From: Apostichopus japonicus
Taxonomy: Eukaryota > Echinodermata > Holothuroidea > Aspidochirotida > Stichopodidae
DNA length: 64,000 nucleotides
Direction: 5' to 3'
Assembly (NCBI RefSeq): GCF_037975245.1
Contig: NC_092564.1
Location: forward strand, 10,082,484-10,146,483
Positions 34,401 through 44,599 of the stretch are shown piece after piece (the stretch's first letter is position 1; every line of letters starts with the position of its first letter). Under the pieces are notes generated by a model. The model made no database searches. It saw only the letters and a program-made list of their open reading frames with translations, and was not told where the DNA came from. A program made the translations under genes and the position numbers.

Positions 34401-37400
34401 GCAAGTGAGGATTCGTTTGTGTCGCTACAAAATGCAGACAGTAATGAAAGGTGATACCTTGTTATCTTTAGCTGGACCTGAGATGTCCATCGCTGTATAA
34501 TTTATACACTGTGCTGTGGGTATTGACCGCAGCTGTATGTACTGACTGTACACTAGTGTCTAATTACCGACGATAGCAAGTTGTGTGTGTATTTTCTGGG
34601 ATAGATGGTTGTGTTTAACACTTCTGTTACACCTCATTCGAAACTAGGTCAGATAACCGGCATTAGATGTTTCTTTTTGCGCGAGACTTCACACCCTTTA
34701 ATTAAATTTAAAATAACAAAAAAGGATGAAAGATCACAGTCATATGCAAATTTATTCAATGAATTAACTCACTGACTAATTTGTCCACAAAGTCTTCGTG
34801 TTCGAATTCTAAAAACCCAAAGCCACGTAATTTGCTGTCATCGTCTGGCTTTTTTAAGAGTTCCACGTTCGTTGGTTTGTACGGGGCACACCATTTACGA
34901 ATGTAGCCATCTGCTGCTTCTCCGCTAATATTTGGAATCCCACCGACAAATATCTTCTTCACTGACAAATGTCCCGTTCCGCTTTCGTCCTTAACGAGAA
35001 GGTAAAATTTGATTAAAAAAGTTAGGAAGGTGGCATCGGGTGGTTAAATCTACACTTGGAGATGTGTCCTAGAAATTGGTAAATATAATTCACGAGCTTA
35101 GTAATGGAGAAACTATTTGAAAACTAATGAAACTAATGAACTAACAAACTAATGAAACTATTTGAGATAACTGTGATTGACTGTGTAAACAATATTGACC
35201 TGTTATCAAAAAAAGGACCCTCTTGAGTACCCACTTCAAAGGATTCTACCCCGACAGGAGTTTGCAGCTAAACAGGTACAACATAGCTAACTGGGTGGCA
35301 TTTAAGATGACAACTATACCCTCCTCCTCCACAACTACCCTCCCTCTGAGTAATCCATTCCTTTACATTGGGATAGCACACATGGGTTCATCCTGGCCAC
35401 TACTGACGAGCTTTATTCATCATAAATAATCCTACAACACAGGCGTACTTACATCCCGTGGAATGGCCCTCTTGATTTCCACTTCTCGTTCTTTTATCGA
35501 AATGGGGCCGCTTTCCCTTCGTGTTTGCAGCACGCTGTCTGCGGCTTCAACTGTATCAAAAGTGACAAATCCAAATCCACGTGATTGTTTCGTCACAGAG
35601 TCCTTGATGACGACACAGTCGACGATATTACCATAGCTTTCTAACGCTGCCTTGATATCATTATCTGTTGACGATCGGTCCATGCCGCCTATGAACAATT
35701 TTCTGAGATTCTCAGAAGAGGCCATCTATGGGGGGGAAAAAAGGATATTAGTTCAAGAATTTCAAACTTACTTGAATTAGATTCGAAGCTCTGCAAATGT
35801 TTTTGTCAAATTGACCAAATTTCATGGAGCAATCTACTCCATCTTAATGTTTGTGAAATTATTTTCAGTAATGGCTTTGGCTGGACACAATTCAGTTGTC
35901 TATTTAGACTATTAATCACCGTCACAAAAGGGGAAACTGTTAAGAAACTATTTGAAAAAGGAAATTTTTGGGTTCATCCCACAGCAGCTCATAGTCATTA
36001 GGCCAAGTGCTGTGAAGTACCATCTTGCCATCTTTTTTGTGTTACCATCTTGCCATCTTTTGATTGTTTTATATTAAAAAAAAAATTCTATTTATGTTTT
36101 GATAGTCTTATTGTTGCTAATTTTTCAGCTGTAATAGTTAAGTATTTTATTTTTTTGTATGCTGTCATATTTTATTGCTTTTGTCTTTAATTTCTGAATT
36201 TTATTGTTTTTAATAATTATTGTTAAGTTATTTATTTCTGTAATTTTTAGGATGCAATATATTTAAATTGCATTATTTTTAAGCTGTAATATTTTTTAAG
36301 TTGTATCATTTTATGCGTTTCTGTGAAGTGCTTTGAGATCATTCTTTTGATGTAAAGCACTATATTTGAATAAATTATTATTATTATTATTATTAAGTAG
36401 TTTTCACACCACTTGCACTTGAGAAGGCAAGTCATTATATGTCACACACACATACACTGCTTTATAGAACACTGATATTAAAAGAGGAAGGTAGATAAAA
36501 GAAGTTAAATACACTGTATTTGAGAATGTAACAATGATTTTATAACTATAGGTTGGGGATGGAAATAATTCAGTCTGATTGAAAGCATACAATAGCTCTG
36601 CTATTTAATTAAGATGGATTTCCACTTAAATGGGTTGAAATGTTCTGGAAAAAAAGGGTTTTGTTTTTTGCTGTCTAAATTGCTGGTATGATGTGGTTGC
36701 AAGTGTTGTTGTATAAAATTTATAGCTGTGAAACTGAATTCTAAATTAAAGTTCTTTTTCAACAACCGATCTCAATGGGAGTTTGTTATGTATGGACCTA
36801 TTTTTCATGAGTGACTTTGGTTTATGGATCCTTGTTTTAAAAATGAAGCTCAAAACTTAAAAATAACTGATTAATTTTTAGTGCAACAATGTAATAACTC
36901 ACCAGAATAGTTAATTAAAGCAATACATCCATCATTTCATTGATTGTCACACATTTGGTCAGTACTCAGAACCTAGCTTTAGGTTGGGCCTGTGAGTAAC
37001 TAAGGGTAAGGTTAGGCCTAATTTTAGGTAACAACATAACCACCTATTCCCTAAAGAAACATTGGAAAAGCCCAGTCGCAACTCTGTATTAACCCTTCCA
37101 ATTACTTATTGGAGTGTGAAATAAAGCCCGGGTCACATCTGCGCGACACACATTAAACACGCGATTCAACTCGCAATACAATTGAAGGTTGAATCGCGTA
37201 GTTAGACACGGGTATCAACTTGTTGCGCAATAAGAGTTGCGACATCAATTGGGGTTGATTTGAAATAGAGAAATGTCCTAATCAGCGCAAGTTCTCAGAA
37301 GCAACTTTTCTGATTCGACCAATCAGTCGCGCGTATGAGACCACAAAGTTGAATCCAAAATCGCGTCATTTTAGTTGCGAGTTGAATCTCGTGTTGAATC

Positions 37401-39298
37401 GCGCAGATGTGACCCGGCCTTTAGCCTAACACAATGACAGGCAGTAGTAATTTCTCTGAAGAAGAAAGTCCAGAGCACTTTCGGTGTCAAAGGAATATAA
37501 TAGGTGGCCTAGTATGGTAGTGTACAGTAACTGTGTGTGTTACCCGAATTCGCATACTGTGATGTATAGTTGCACTGAAAGACACTGTACTTGCCTTATT
37601 TGTAAGTCAAATTGTAAAAAAATTTCAATGGCCATCTACAAAGCCAGAACCAAATTGTGTATTTTGAGAAACTTTTGAGTAGTTTAATTCTTTCTATTTT
37701 TTGTGGAATTTGGTCAACCTATATCACATTGCTGAATTGATAGAACTAAACCACTGAGCAAAATCAATGAGATTGATTTTGGAGTAATAGTAATCTCTTT
37801 CCTTCTTTCTTAGCCATGATTTAAATGCAAACAGACATGAACACTGCACAAAGTTACATCATAAGTATGATTACAAACAAGTCACATATGTGCTTAAATT
37901 AAAGTGATGCAAAACGATATCTTCTTTATTTTTAAAATATTAACTCCTAGGCCTAAACCTTCATAGACACATACTGCACATGTAGTTTGCAATGTTCAAT
38001 AGCTACATGATGATCACTAATAGACTAATGTCACTCGATCCTTCAAAGTGTATGGTTGGTAAAGGTTCATGTTTTTGCACTTCTCAACATTGACGTAATC
38101 GGTCCAGGTTGATTATGATGTACATATAACTAGTGGTACGCTGATGATTAACAGGCCTATTGTCAAACTCGATGCCACACAATACACATCGGGGAACAGA
38201 GCGGGACATGATACCCGTCATCTTTTAAAATAGGTGGGGCTTATTCACAGGGCAGCCCTGCGAATAGCCGGACACAAGTATCTTATTCACAGGGCAGCCC
38301 TGCGAATAGCCAGACACATACACCTTATTCGCAGGGCAGCCCTGTGAATAGCCAGACACAAGCACCTTATTTGCAGGGCTGCCCTGCGAATAGCCAGACA
38401 CATATATAGCCAGACACCTTATTCACAGGGCAGCCTTAGACTGGGTTAACGGGCTCAGTAATTTTTGGGGCTATTCGAGTTTGCTTTTGGGCACCAGCTA
38501 TCTTTTAGAGAGTCTTAATTGGGAGCCTCTATATTTTGAGGAATTTATTGGCCTTTGGGATTCCTATCTTAATGCTGTTAGGATTGGTTTTGGGAGCCTA
38601 GGGCCTTAAGATTGAACCAGTCTAGCATTAGTACCGCCAACATAAAAATGTCATCCCTCGATCATTTTCACCTTTGTTTTTGCAGAGTGACTGCTCATTT
38701 GCATGTAAAGGTGTGGGAGGGGGGGTGTCACACCTTTGACCATATTGGCTTTCAGGCAATATCGGCTTTTGGGGAATCCCAAGATAAGCTCCCTTAAAAT
38801 AAGCTTTTACACTTGAACTGCTGGGGCTCCAAAAATTAGCTTATGAAGTGGCTAAGACTATTTGGGCCCAAAAGGTTGGCTTTTTCAAGGCCCCTAAACT
38901 GACTGGTATCAATAGCAAAACCTAATAATAAACCTATTTTCAAAATCGTCACAGCCCTGCGAATAAGGTGTCTGTGTACGTTATTCGCCGGGCTGCCCTG
39001 CGAATAATCACTTCGTTTAAAATAACATTATCGCCTCTACTATCGCGAATTTACCGTATACCATTTATAGTACTGTACCAGCAATACGAAAAAGTGGTAG
39101 TACAACTACTAGTAGGCTAGGCTTACAGTTAATGTGTGCTAGCCTAACAAAGTCAGATGGGTCCATTATTAATCATTGACAAAGACTAAACATGGTACTC
39201 AGTAATTTAAACTAGCCTTAGAAAAGCTTTGAGTAATTCGCGGTCTGTTTTGCAAGCACTCAGCTACTTACATCAGTGTTACCGTTGTTCGATGACAT
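31473..39298 (-). CDS. hnRNP A/B-type RNA-binding protein, gene 2 (321 aa, 7 coding exons)
   Basis: Predicted coding exons: 39298-39272, 35725-35453, 34989-34773, 33928-33860, 33413-33336, 32866-32753 and 31660-31473, with intron phases 0,0,1,1,1,1 as in gene 1 and a sum of 966 nt ending in TAG. RRM1 has KLFIGG (18-23) and RGFGFVTF (58-65). RRM2 has KIFVGG (112-117) and RGFGFLEF (155-162), followed by VEVKKAAPKDQM. The tail is an RGG/RGR box, then Gly-Tyr-rich, ending GGRYKPY, the same last residues as hnRNP D/AB proteins. Exon 3 is the same length (217 nt) in both genes, while exons 4 and 6 differ (69 against 72 nt, 114 against 78 nt). The acceptor before exon 3 reads AAG, a weaker AG. The family binds RNA in the nucleus and regulates splicing and stability. 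Intron 1 (3.5 kb) is full of repeats. Confidence 0.93.
31850..32155. repeat. Tandem repeat, about 65-70 bp x 4-5, in hnRNP gene 2 intron
   Basis: Units share 'agaagcacatgataattacc', 'tatatagttaagttttgtg' and 'tttacagatcttgactcatt', with one to several changes each. The array lies in the intron between coding exons 6 and 7. Confidence 0.88.
32165..32479 (-). pseudogene. Unrecognised 104-codon frame inside hnRNP gene 2 intron
   Basis: A minus-strand frame with balanced amino-acid use, including DEPRMFKGSFKSDIEVQPG and NWMVIVLDPEDKLISF, next to the tandem array. I do not recognise it. It has no clear acceptor in phase with the host gene. It could be a fragment of a retroelement or captured gene, or a chance open frame. 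Confidence 0.2.
33168..33228. repeat. 15-bp tandem repeat x 4 in hnRNP gene 2 intron
   Basis: Four head-to-tail copies of TGGTATCACACACAT, nearly without change. It is a minisatellite in the intron between exons 5 and 6. Confidence 0.92.
34428..34706. repeat. Dispersed repeat, copy B (inverted relative to 22789-23068)
   Basis: The reverse complement matches 22789-23068 along its length ('taatgccggt', 'gacctagtttcgaatgaggt', 'acccacagcacagtgtataa', 'ataacaaggtatcac'). It lies in the intron between exons 3 and 4 of hnRNP gene 2, about 70 bp from the exon 3 donor. Confidence 0.75.
36319..36395 (+). repeat. Retroposon 3' tail with (TTA)n
   Basis: The sequence 'ctgtgaagtgctttgagatc' and 'gtaaagcactatatttgaat' followed by 'aaattattattattatt' is the tail type shared by many CR1/L2-like LINEs and their SINEs. 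It lies in intron 1 of hnRNP gene 2. The clade is inferred, and the upstream body (36000-36318) is AT-rich and decayed. Confidence 0.6.
37124..37421. mobile_element. MITE with 23-bp TIRs and TA target duplication
   Basis: Both ends carry AAGSCCGGGTCACATCTGCG followed by CGA in inverted orientation with one mismatch. TA flanks each side (37122-37123 and 37422-37423), which suits the Tc1/mariner type. The interior is rich in GTTGAATCGCG and its complement and is non-coding. It lies in intron 1 of hnRNP gene 2. Confidence 0.8.
38240..38440. repeat. 42-bp tandem repeat with GGGC-AGCCC palindrome, 4.5 copies
   Basis: Each unit reads CTTATTCGCAGGGCAGCCCT then GCGAATAGCCAGACACA plus five bases, and contains an internal palindrome (TTCGCAGGGC/GCCCTGCGAA). 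The last unit carries an extra 'tatatagccagacac'. Part of the same unit recurs in opposite orientation at 38943-39008. Confidence 0.88.
38943..39008. repeat. Inverted partner of the 42-bp repeat
   Basis: 'agccctgcgaataaggtgtctg' and 'ttattcgccgggctgccctgcgaataa' form one and a half units, reversed relative to 38240-38440. The two arrays flank a 500-bp unique segment, like long inverted termini of one element. Confidence 0.65.
39272..39298 (-). CDS. First coding exon of hnRNP gene 2 (inferred)
   Basis: The minus strand reads ATG and codons for MSSNNGNTD, then a consensus GTAAGT donor in phase 0. The acceptor at 35725 is also phase 0, so the protein begins MSSNNGNTDMASSENLRKL. Translation from the second ATG at 35725 is an alternative. 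The parallel first exon in gene 1 supports this model. Confidence 0.7.
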
Positions 39299-39990
39299 TG
39301 TTAAGTGTCTCAGAATTTTGTTTGATGTTGCTGTGCGTTAAATGGTGATCTTGCTACACAGCACATATCACGATAATAGCAAATCATTCGACCTTTGATT
39401 CAATGTGTTGTATTTAATTGGACATAAATTGAGTCGTGTGTAGTTGTAGCCTAACCAGGTACGCCAGTGAATACAAAACGTGCGTCATTGTGACATGTCA
39501 GTTTTGAGGCATGCGCAGGCGAACCGGTACTGCACAAAAGATAATCACCATGGGAGGCTGAGTCGGGATGTATGTAGATAGTGACACGATATCATGGAGT
39601 AAACTGACCATTCTTGAAGTGAGGGCCAAAAGTAGTGTGGGCTTCTCGTTGTGTGTTTATGAGAAAGTGTCAAGATAAATAAGGCCGATTGATTTCAAAC
39701 CGGTGTGTGTACGGGGCATATAGTGTCTTCCCGCTCAAAGGTCAAATAAAAGACAAACAGCATTTTGACCGTTACGCATGTATACCGAAATGATAAAGTT
39801 TACCAAACCCTCTAAACATGTAGAATATCGGACTCTGTATGTCTACAAAATGACAAATATCTAGTGATCAAAAAAGGCCAGTGTCAAGGTTATGGAATTT
39901 GTGCGTTTTGCGTCTAACAGCCGACGGACTTCCAAAATTAAGGTGCAGTACCGGAAGAATTTTGGTGCTCAAGTATCTCAACTACACACG
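39299..39990. other. Upstream region of hnRNP gene 2
   Basis: Should contain the promoter and any 5' UTR of the minus-strand gene. I see no TATA box at a convincing distance and no CpG-rich core beyond scattered CG dinucleotides at 39490-39530. No other gene is visible. Confidence 0.35.
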
Positions 39991-39992
39991 GC

Positions 39993-40490
39993 TATGGCAA
40001 GCCATGTGGGACAAACACTGCATAATATATCCGCGTATTAATTCGAATATATACGCGTATTAATTCGAATATATATGTGTTGTAGCCTACATGTGTAAAG
40101 TTTCGCTTTTTGAAGCGATCTCGCGAGCCCGCCAAAACATTTATCCTTGGTATATGTACACAGCAAGAGCGGAAATGTATTTTTTCGTGTATATTCTAAT
40201 TAATCCGTGCATATATTGGATTTAATCCCCATATATATTTTATTTAATACGTGTATATATTCGAATTAATACGTGTATATATTCGAATTAATACGTGTAT
40301 ATATTCGAATTAATACGTGTATATATTCGAATTAATACGTGTATATATTCGAATTAATACGCGGATATATTTAAGCCATATGATTGGCTAATAATATATA
40401 GGCGTATATATTCCAATTAATACGCGTATAAATTCCAATTAATACGCGGATATATTATTCAGTGTTTTTTTTTCCCACATGGCTTGCCAT
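39993..40490. mobile_element. AT-rich TIR element, copy A
   Basis: It begins TATGGCAAGCCATGTGGGAC and ends with the inverted form ('cccacatggcttgccat'). The inner ends repeat 'cgcgtattaattcgaatata'. The flanking ACACGGC (39986-39992 and 40491-40497) is a 7-bp direct repeat. The central part has 'gaagcgatctcgcgagcccg' in common with an inverted copy at 43329-43766. No coding frame is present. Confidence 0.82.
40250..40375. repeat. 22-bp tandem repeat x 5-6
   Basis: Head-to-tail copies of 'ATTCGAATTAATACGTGTAT' plus AT inside the TIR element at 39993-40490. ATTCGAAT is itself palindromic. Confidence 0.92.
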
Positions 40491-40510
40491 ACACGGCGGT
40501 ATACTAAAAC

Positions 40511-40539
40511 CATGGAGGTAAAACAGTTTTACCTCCATG
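40511..40539. mobile_element. Ultrashort palindromic insertion, 29 bp, split by a MITE
   Basis: Arms CATGGAGGTAAAAC and its exact complement around one central A. CTAAAAC precedes it (40504-40510). The matching CTAAAAC follows at 41189-41195, after the hAT-like MITE (40540-41180) that duplicated the palindrome's last 8 bases (CCTCCATG). Removing that MITE restores a palindrome with a perfect 7-bp direct repeat. Confidence 0.75.
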
Positions 40540-41180
40540 CAAGGGCGGCGGAAGCACTTTTAATCTGGGGGGGGGGGGGCACCGACATCAAAGGGCACTT
40601 TGCAGAAATTCGATTTGACTGATGCAGCCTTATATTTAGTACCCTTTATAACTCTTATTGTATTATCTTATTTGCGTATACACATCACTCCATCAACGCC
40701 CCCCCCCCCCCCCCTTCAAGGAAAATATGCATACTGGCACTGCAATATCGATGTGCAAATTGGGAAACAAGGAACAAGTTTTCTTTTGAGACAAAATGAG
40801 GTGGAATCATGCTAGTTGCTAATGTAGGAATCATCCGAATTAGAGTTTATAACAAATTTTTTCCATTCGAAATAGCTTTGAGTTTGACCCACAGAAATTC
40901 ATTAACAGCCAGGGGCGTAGCCAGGATTTGCAAAGTTGTATATACGACTATCTGAGCGGAGCACCACCATCGGTTGGCGCGGAGCGTACAAGAAAAGTTT
41001 TGGTTTTACAAACCCCTCAGATGACTGGAAACGGCCCTTCCCGAGTGTTCATTCTGGTTCCCTGGCCTCTTGCTAACTTGAGACACCTCAATTTTTATGT
41101 AGAAAAAGGGCACATTTTTAACCTGAGGAAAAGTGGGGGCACGTGCCCCCTGTGCCCCCCCCCCGGTTCCGCCGCCCTTG
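40540..41180. mobile_element. hAT-like MITE, copy 1 (641 bp)
   Basis: It starts CAAGGGCGGCGGAA and ends with the exact inverse, TTCCGCCGCCCTTG. A perfect 8-bp duplication CCTCCATG flanks it (40532-40539 and 41181-41188). A second copy lies at 55707-56355 in the same orientation with a different duplicated site. The interior has a G-run, a C-run and a sequence 'aggggcgtagccaggatttg' that resembles the end of another hAT-like family. Non-coding. Confidence 0.92.
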
Positions 41181-41239
41181 CCTCCATGCTAAAACCAACC
41201 AGACATCAAAACTGCAGTGTGGTTCGATGATAAAATGTA

Positions 41240-41620
41240 ACACACTAAAGGCTGTAGGCAGGGGGTAGGAAGCTTCCAAAAAGTATGGGGGGCACAACAT
41301 CAGAGGGGCACTTTCTCATTCCACAACCACCACTCGTTATGCTATAAACTGATACAAACCGGCCATATATGATGCGTTAGTATGCTATCAATACTATTTA
41401 TTGAGATTATTTATTGTTAACCGTGCTACAAAAAGATATGGGATGCCATTTTATAAATAGCATGTACAAACTAAAAATAATTAAAATTAAATTTTAAAAG
41501 TAACAAAAGCTTAAGATATCCAAAAGACAGTTCTTCATCAAGGGCACATTTTATTTGCCAGTGGGGCACATTTGCAAGTTTTGGGAAAAAAGTGCCCCAT
41601 GCAAACAGTACAACGTTTCA
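41240..41620. repeat. Degraded GGGGCAC-rich MITE remnant
   Basis: 'aggcagggggtaggaagc' and 'gggcacaacatcagaggggc' pair loosely with 'cagtggggcacatttgc' and 'aaaagtgccccatgc'. This is consistent with a decayed element related to the neighbouring hAT-like MITEs, but ends and duplication could not be fixed. Confidence 0.35.
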
Positions 41621-41699
41621 TTACGCACCTTTGTGCACAGACATGTATGCAGCGACGTACATGACACTCCAAAAGCTACCGACTCAATTGAGATTTGGT

Positions 41700-42190
41700 C
41701 GAGACTTCTGATTCTTATCTACGGATGCCCTTAAGCGAATTTCCAATTGCCAACATCCTCTCCTATTCTTATGAGAGGTAACGCACATATTATCTCATAA
41801 GCTGGTCGGTGGGAGACACGGTGTATTATAGAACAAGATTTCCAACATGCGCCCTCTAATGATTCCAAATGACCTTTGACCTCCACCAAAATTGTATAAC
41901 GTGTCACAACTGCAAACTAAATATGTTACTGGCCCAAGCTTCTCTTCTTGAGATATCGTTTTTACCAGGTTTTCACAATTTTACCCCGGGTGACCCAATT
42001 GACTTGATTTCGCCCAAGAACAATAGGCTTCTACTTCATGTGGTACTCCGTTACGCCAAATATGAGATTGTTCCAAGCTTCTCTTCTTGAGATATCGTGT
42101 TTACAAGCAAGGTGTCACACACATACACGCACATACACACCGACACACTCTTATCCGCCTTCATGACTGCAAAGGTTACGATTATCCCCG
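41700..42190. repeat. Dispersed 'tgacctttgacc' repeat with perfect DR1 core
   Basis: TGACCTTTGACCT occurs at 41870-41882. The copy shows two rounds of 'tatgagattgttccaagctt' and 'cttcttgagatatcgtgttt', then a CACA-rich tail. Its first 80 bp match the copy at 20940. Confidence 0.75.
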
Positions 42191-42539
42191 AAACCACTAA
42201 AAAGCATTTGACTAGAACGACATGCATGGAAATTAAAGTTAGTTATAGGTAAGTGTGTTTCAGGGAGGCAAGGGGGGCAAAAGCCCTTTCCCTATATAAG
42301 AACTACCGGTACTTCCCCCAGCCCCTTCCCGTCTCCTATTTTGTGCCTATGAGTAATACATGTGTGGCATAGGGGATAAAGAATACCATTCGAGACTTTT
42401 GTTACGATGTGTTTAGGGCGGCTTCTTGTTGGTTGCAATTGTATATCATCATGTAGTAATTGGCTACATTCAATGACACCGCCTTCAATTAAAAAGGATA
42501 ACACTAACGATAGAATGACAAACATGAGTTATACCGTTA

Positions 42540-42705
42540 TACCTTGCAAGTAGTGTGAATGCTTTGGACAAGCACTTTAAGCATTGTAATCGGGTCTGGG
42601 TGTTTGTGTCTTCAGTTTTTTTCTTTCTCTCCTATAGAGTCCTTGATGGGGACTTGAGTGTCCCTCCTGATGCTTTTTTTCCCCTACTAAACTAAACTAA
42701 CCGTA
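42540..42705 (+). pseudogene. Decayed LINE 3' end, plus-strand copy
   Basis: The plus frame reads LASSVNALDKHFKHCN, the final residues of a CR1-like polyprotein. Then comes the same tail as at 18583-18660 in opposite orientation ('gtccttgatggggacttgag', 'cccctactaaactaaac'). Only the very 3' end remains. Confidence 0.68.
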
Positions 42706-43328
42706 CGTACCCAATCGCCCCTGGCATGATAATGATAGAGATAAATGTCATGAACAATTTCCTCAAGGGTTATCCCTTCCCTCCAAAGATTTTAGCATAT
42801 TCAAACTGTATGACATAATCTATAGCCCGGAAACTACGTGTTTAAAATTTCATGTTTTTTTTTTCTTTGAATTTATTTCACTGTTTATTATCTGTATTTC
42901 TGAATCTAAAATAATTAGTACAAGGAAAGAAAAACCACGAGAAAGTTACTTTTCAGACCCTATAGTGTCACGAACCTATCATGCAAAACATACTTACAAA
43001 ATGACACGCGCAAGACGCGACTTTTAAACTAGGATTCATCCACAAAGAAGCAAAGTTTTTCTTTGCTGTTTGGGAGAGATGTTCAACAAAAAATATCTCG
43101 GTGATATAGGCTATGAACTGAGTGGGGTAACTTATTGGGCATTATGTCTCCTTTAGCTGTTTAAGGTGGCATATTCCTATTGGAGTCTATACCAGTCCGC
43201 CCGAATGTTCTCCAATCTCAGGAAAAGTGCCAAATGGCAGTAGAAGAACATCTTTTTTGATACGTTATCATTCATGATCTGGTTTTTAGTGGCTTGCATG
43301 TTGAGGAGCATGAATGGAAGTACATGTG

Positions 43329-43766
43329 TATGGCAAGCCATGTGGGACAGACACTGCATAATACATCAGCGTATTAATCGTAATTTATACGCGTATTAAT
43401 TGGAATATATACGCGTATTAGCCAATCATATGGCCCAAATATATCCGCGTATTAATTCTAATATACACGTATTAATTCGAATATATACACGTATTAATTC
43501 GGATATATACACGTATTAAATAGAATACATATGGGGATTAAATCCAATATATGCACGGATTAATTAGAATATACACGAAAACACATTTCCGCTCTTGCTG
43601 TGTACATATATACCAAGGATAAATGTTTTGGCGGGCTCGCGAGATCGCTTCATAAAGCGAAACTTTACACATGTACAACACATATTATATTCGAATTAAT
43701 ACGCGTATATATTCGAATTAATACGCGGATATACTATGCGGTGTTCGTCCCACATGGCTTGCCATA
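43329..43766. mobile_element. AT-rich TIR element, copy B (inverted)
   Basis: Starts TATGGCAAGCCATGTGGGAC and ends 'cccacatggcttgccata'. The interior is the reverse of copy A (39993-40490), with fewer 22-bp repeats (438 against 498 bp). No clear target duplication is visible at this copy. Confidence 0.82.
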
Positions 43767-43965
43767 ACCGTAAGCTACCTTTGGCAGCAATTTTGTATGG
43801 CGCCACTAATTTTTTGAATTGACATGAGCTTGTGTAGTGCGTCGTAAATCGTTGTTATTTTGCACCTTGAAGGTCAGAGAGAAAATCACACCATTACATA
43901 TACCATTACGTAGATGCACACAGTCGGAATGCGACTCAATGATGCGTGATAATACAGCGTATAAT

Positions 43966-43989
43966 CATGGAGCTATTAATAGCTCCATG
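43966..43989. mobile_element. Ultrashort palindromic insertion, 24 bp
   Basis: Perfect palindrome CATGGAGCTATT plus its complement (26 bp including the outer T/A pair). Flanks GTATAAT and ATATAAC agree at 5 of 7 positions, a weaker direct repeat than at the other sites. Confidence 0.55.
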
Positions 43990-44175
43990 ATATAACATAT
44001 ACGCACTGTGTAGGGCTGTATTGGTTATTGAAATTCGGATGGCCACAAGAATAACGAAAGCTTCCACTTGTTTTGATTCGATAGATGTGTTGTCGCGCTG
44101 AAGAGGGGGAGGGGGTGGGGGTAGAAGCTGGTGGGGACGGGTGGGTGTCAGTTCTAGAAGAACAACCCTAGTTCT

Positions 44176-44579
44176 CAATGGCGCAGGAATGTACTTTTGA
44201 GTGGGGGGCTGAAGACTGATGGCCGGCCTGGGGGAGGGGTCTAAGTGGAGGGGTGTCCCCCTCCCCTTTGGATTTTTTTTTGCATTTCCAGGTGACCTCA
44301 GATGCAATTTTGTGCAATATAGCACACTTCAACACCCACTCCATTTTGTAAATAGTTTTGCATTTTCACCTGGCCTCAGATGCAATTTGGTGCTCCAAAT
44401 AAGATTTTTTTCTGCCAAAATGTTCTGAGTAAAATGACGAATGTTGTTATCATTTATTGAGAAATGAAAAAGGGGTTTCTTGACTTGCGAAGCGGGGGGG
44501 GGGATGATACTTCCGCCCCCCATATTTTTCACTGGGGGGGGGGGGCTGGCGCCCCCAGCCCCCGGTTCCAACGCCCTTG
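44176..44579. mobile_element. hAT-like MITE (404 bp)
   Basis: The left end CAATGGCGCAGGAA and inverted right end CAAGGGCGTTGGAA agree at 11 of 14 positions. The perfect 8-bp duplication CTAGTTCT flanks it (44168-44175 and 44580-44587). The interior has G/C runs and 'ggggaggggtctaagtggag', also found in the element at 58075 ('ggaggggtctaaggggagg'). Confidence 0.82.
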
Positions 44580-44599
44580 CTAGTTCTCCAAGATGCAGT

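Noticed and set aside
38240-38440. Palindromic direct repeats resembling CRISPR repeats
   Set aside because: Units are contiguous 42-bp repeats with no unique spacers and the context is eukaryotic.
40928-41230. 100-codon plus frame, with a 91-codon counterpart at 56106-56381
   Set aside because: Conserved between copies only because both are copies of one MITE; it runs through GC-rich terminal sequence and has no protein-like features or transposase motifs.
43936-44325. 129-codon minus frame, Pro-rich
   Set aside because: Crosses a palindrome, a G-rich run and the edge of a MITE; the Pro-rich part is translated poly-C.
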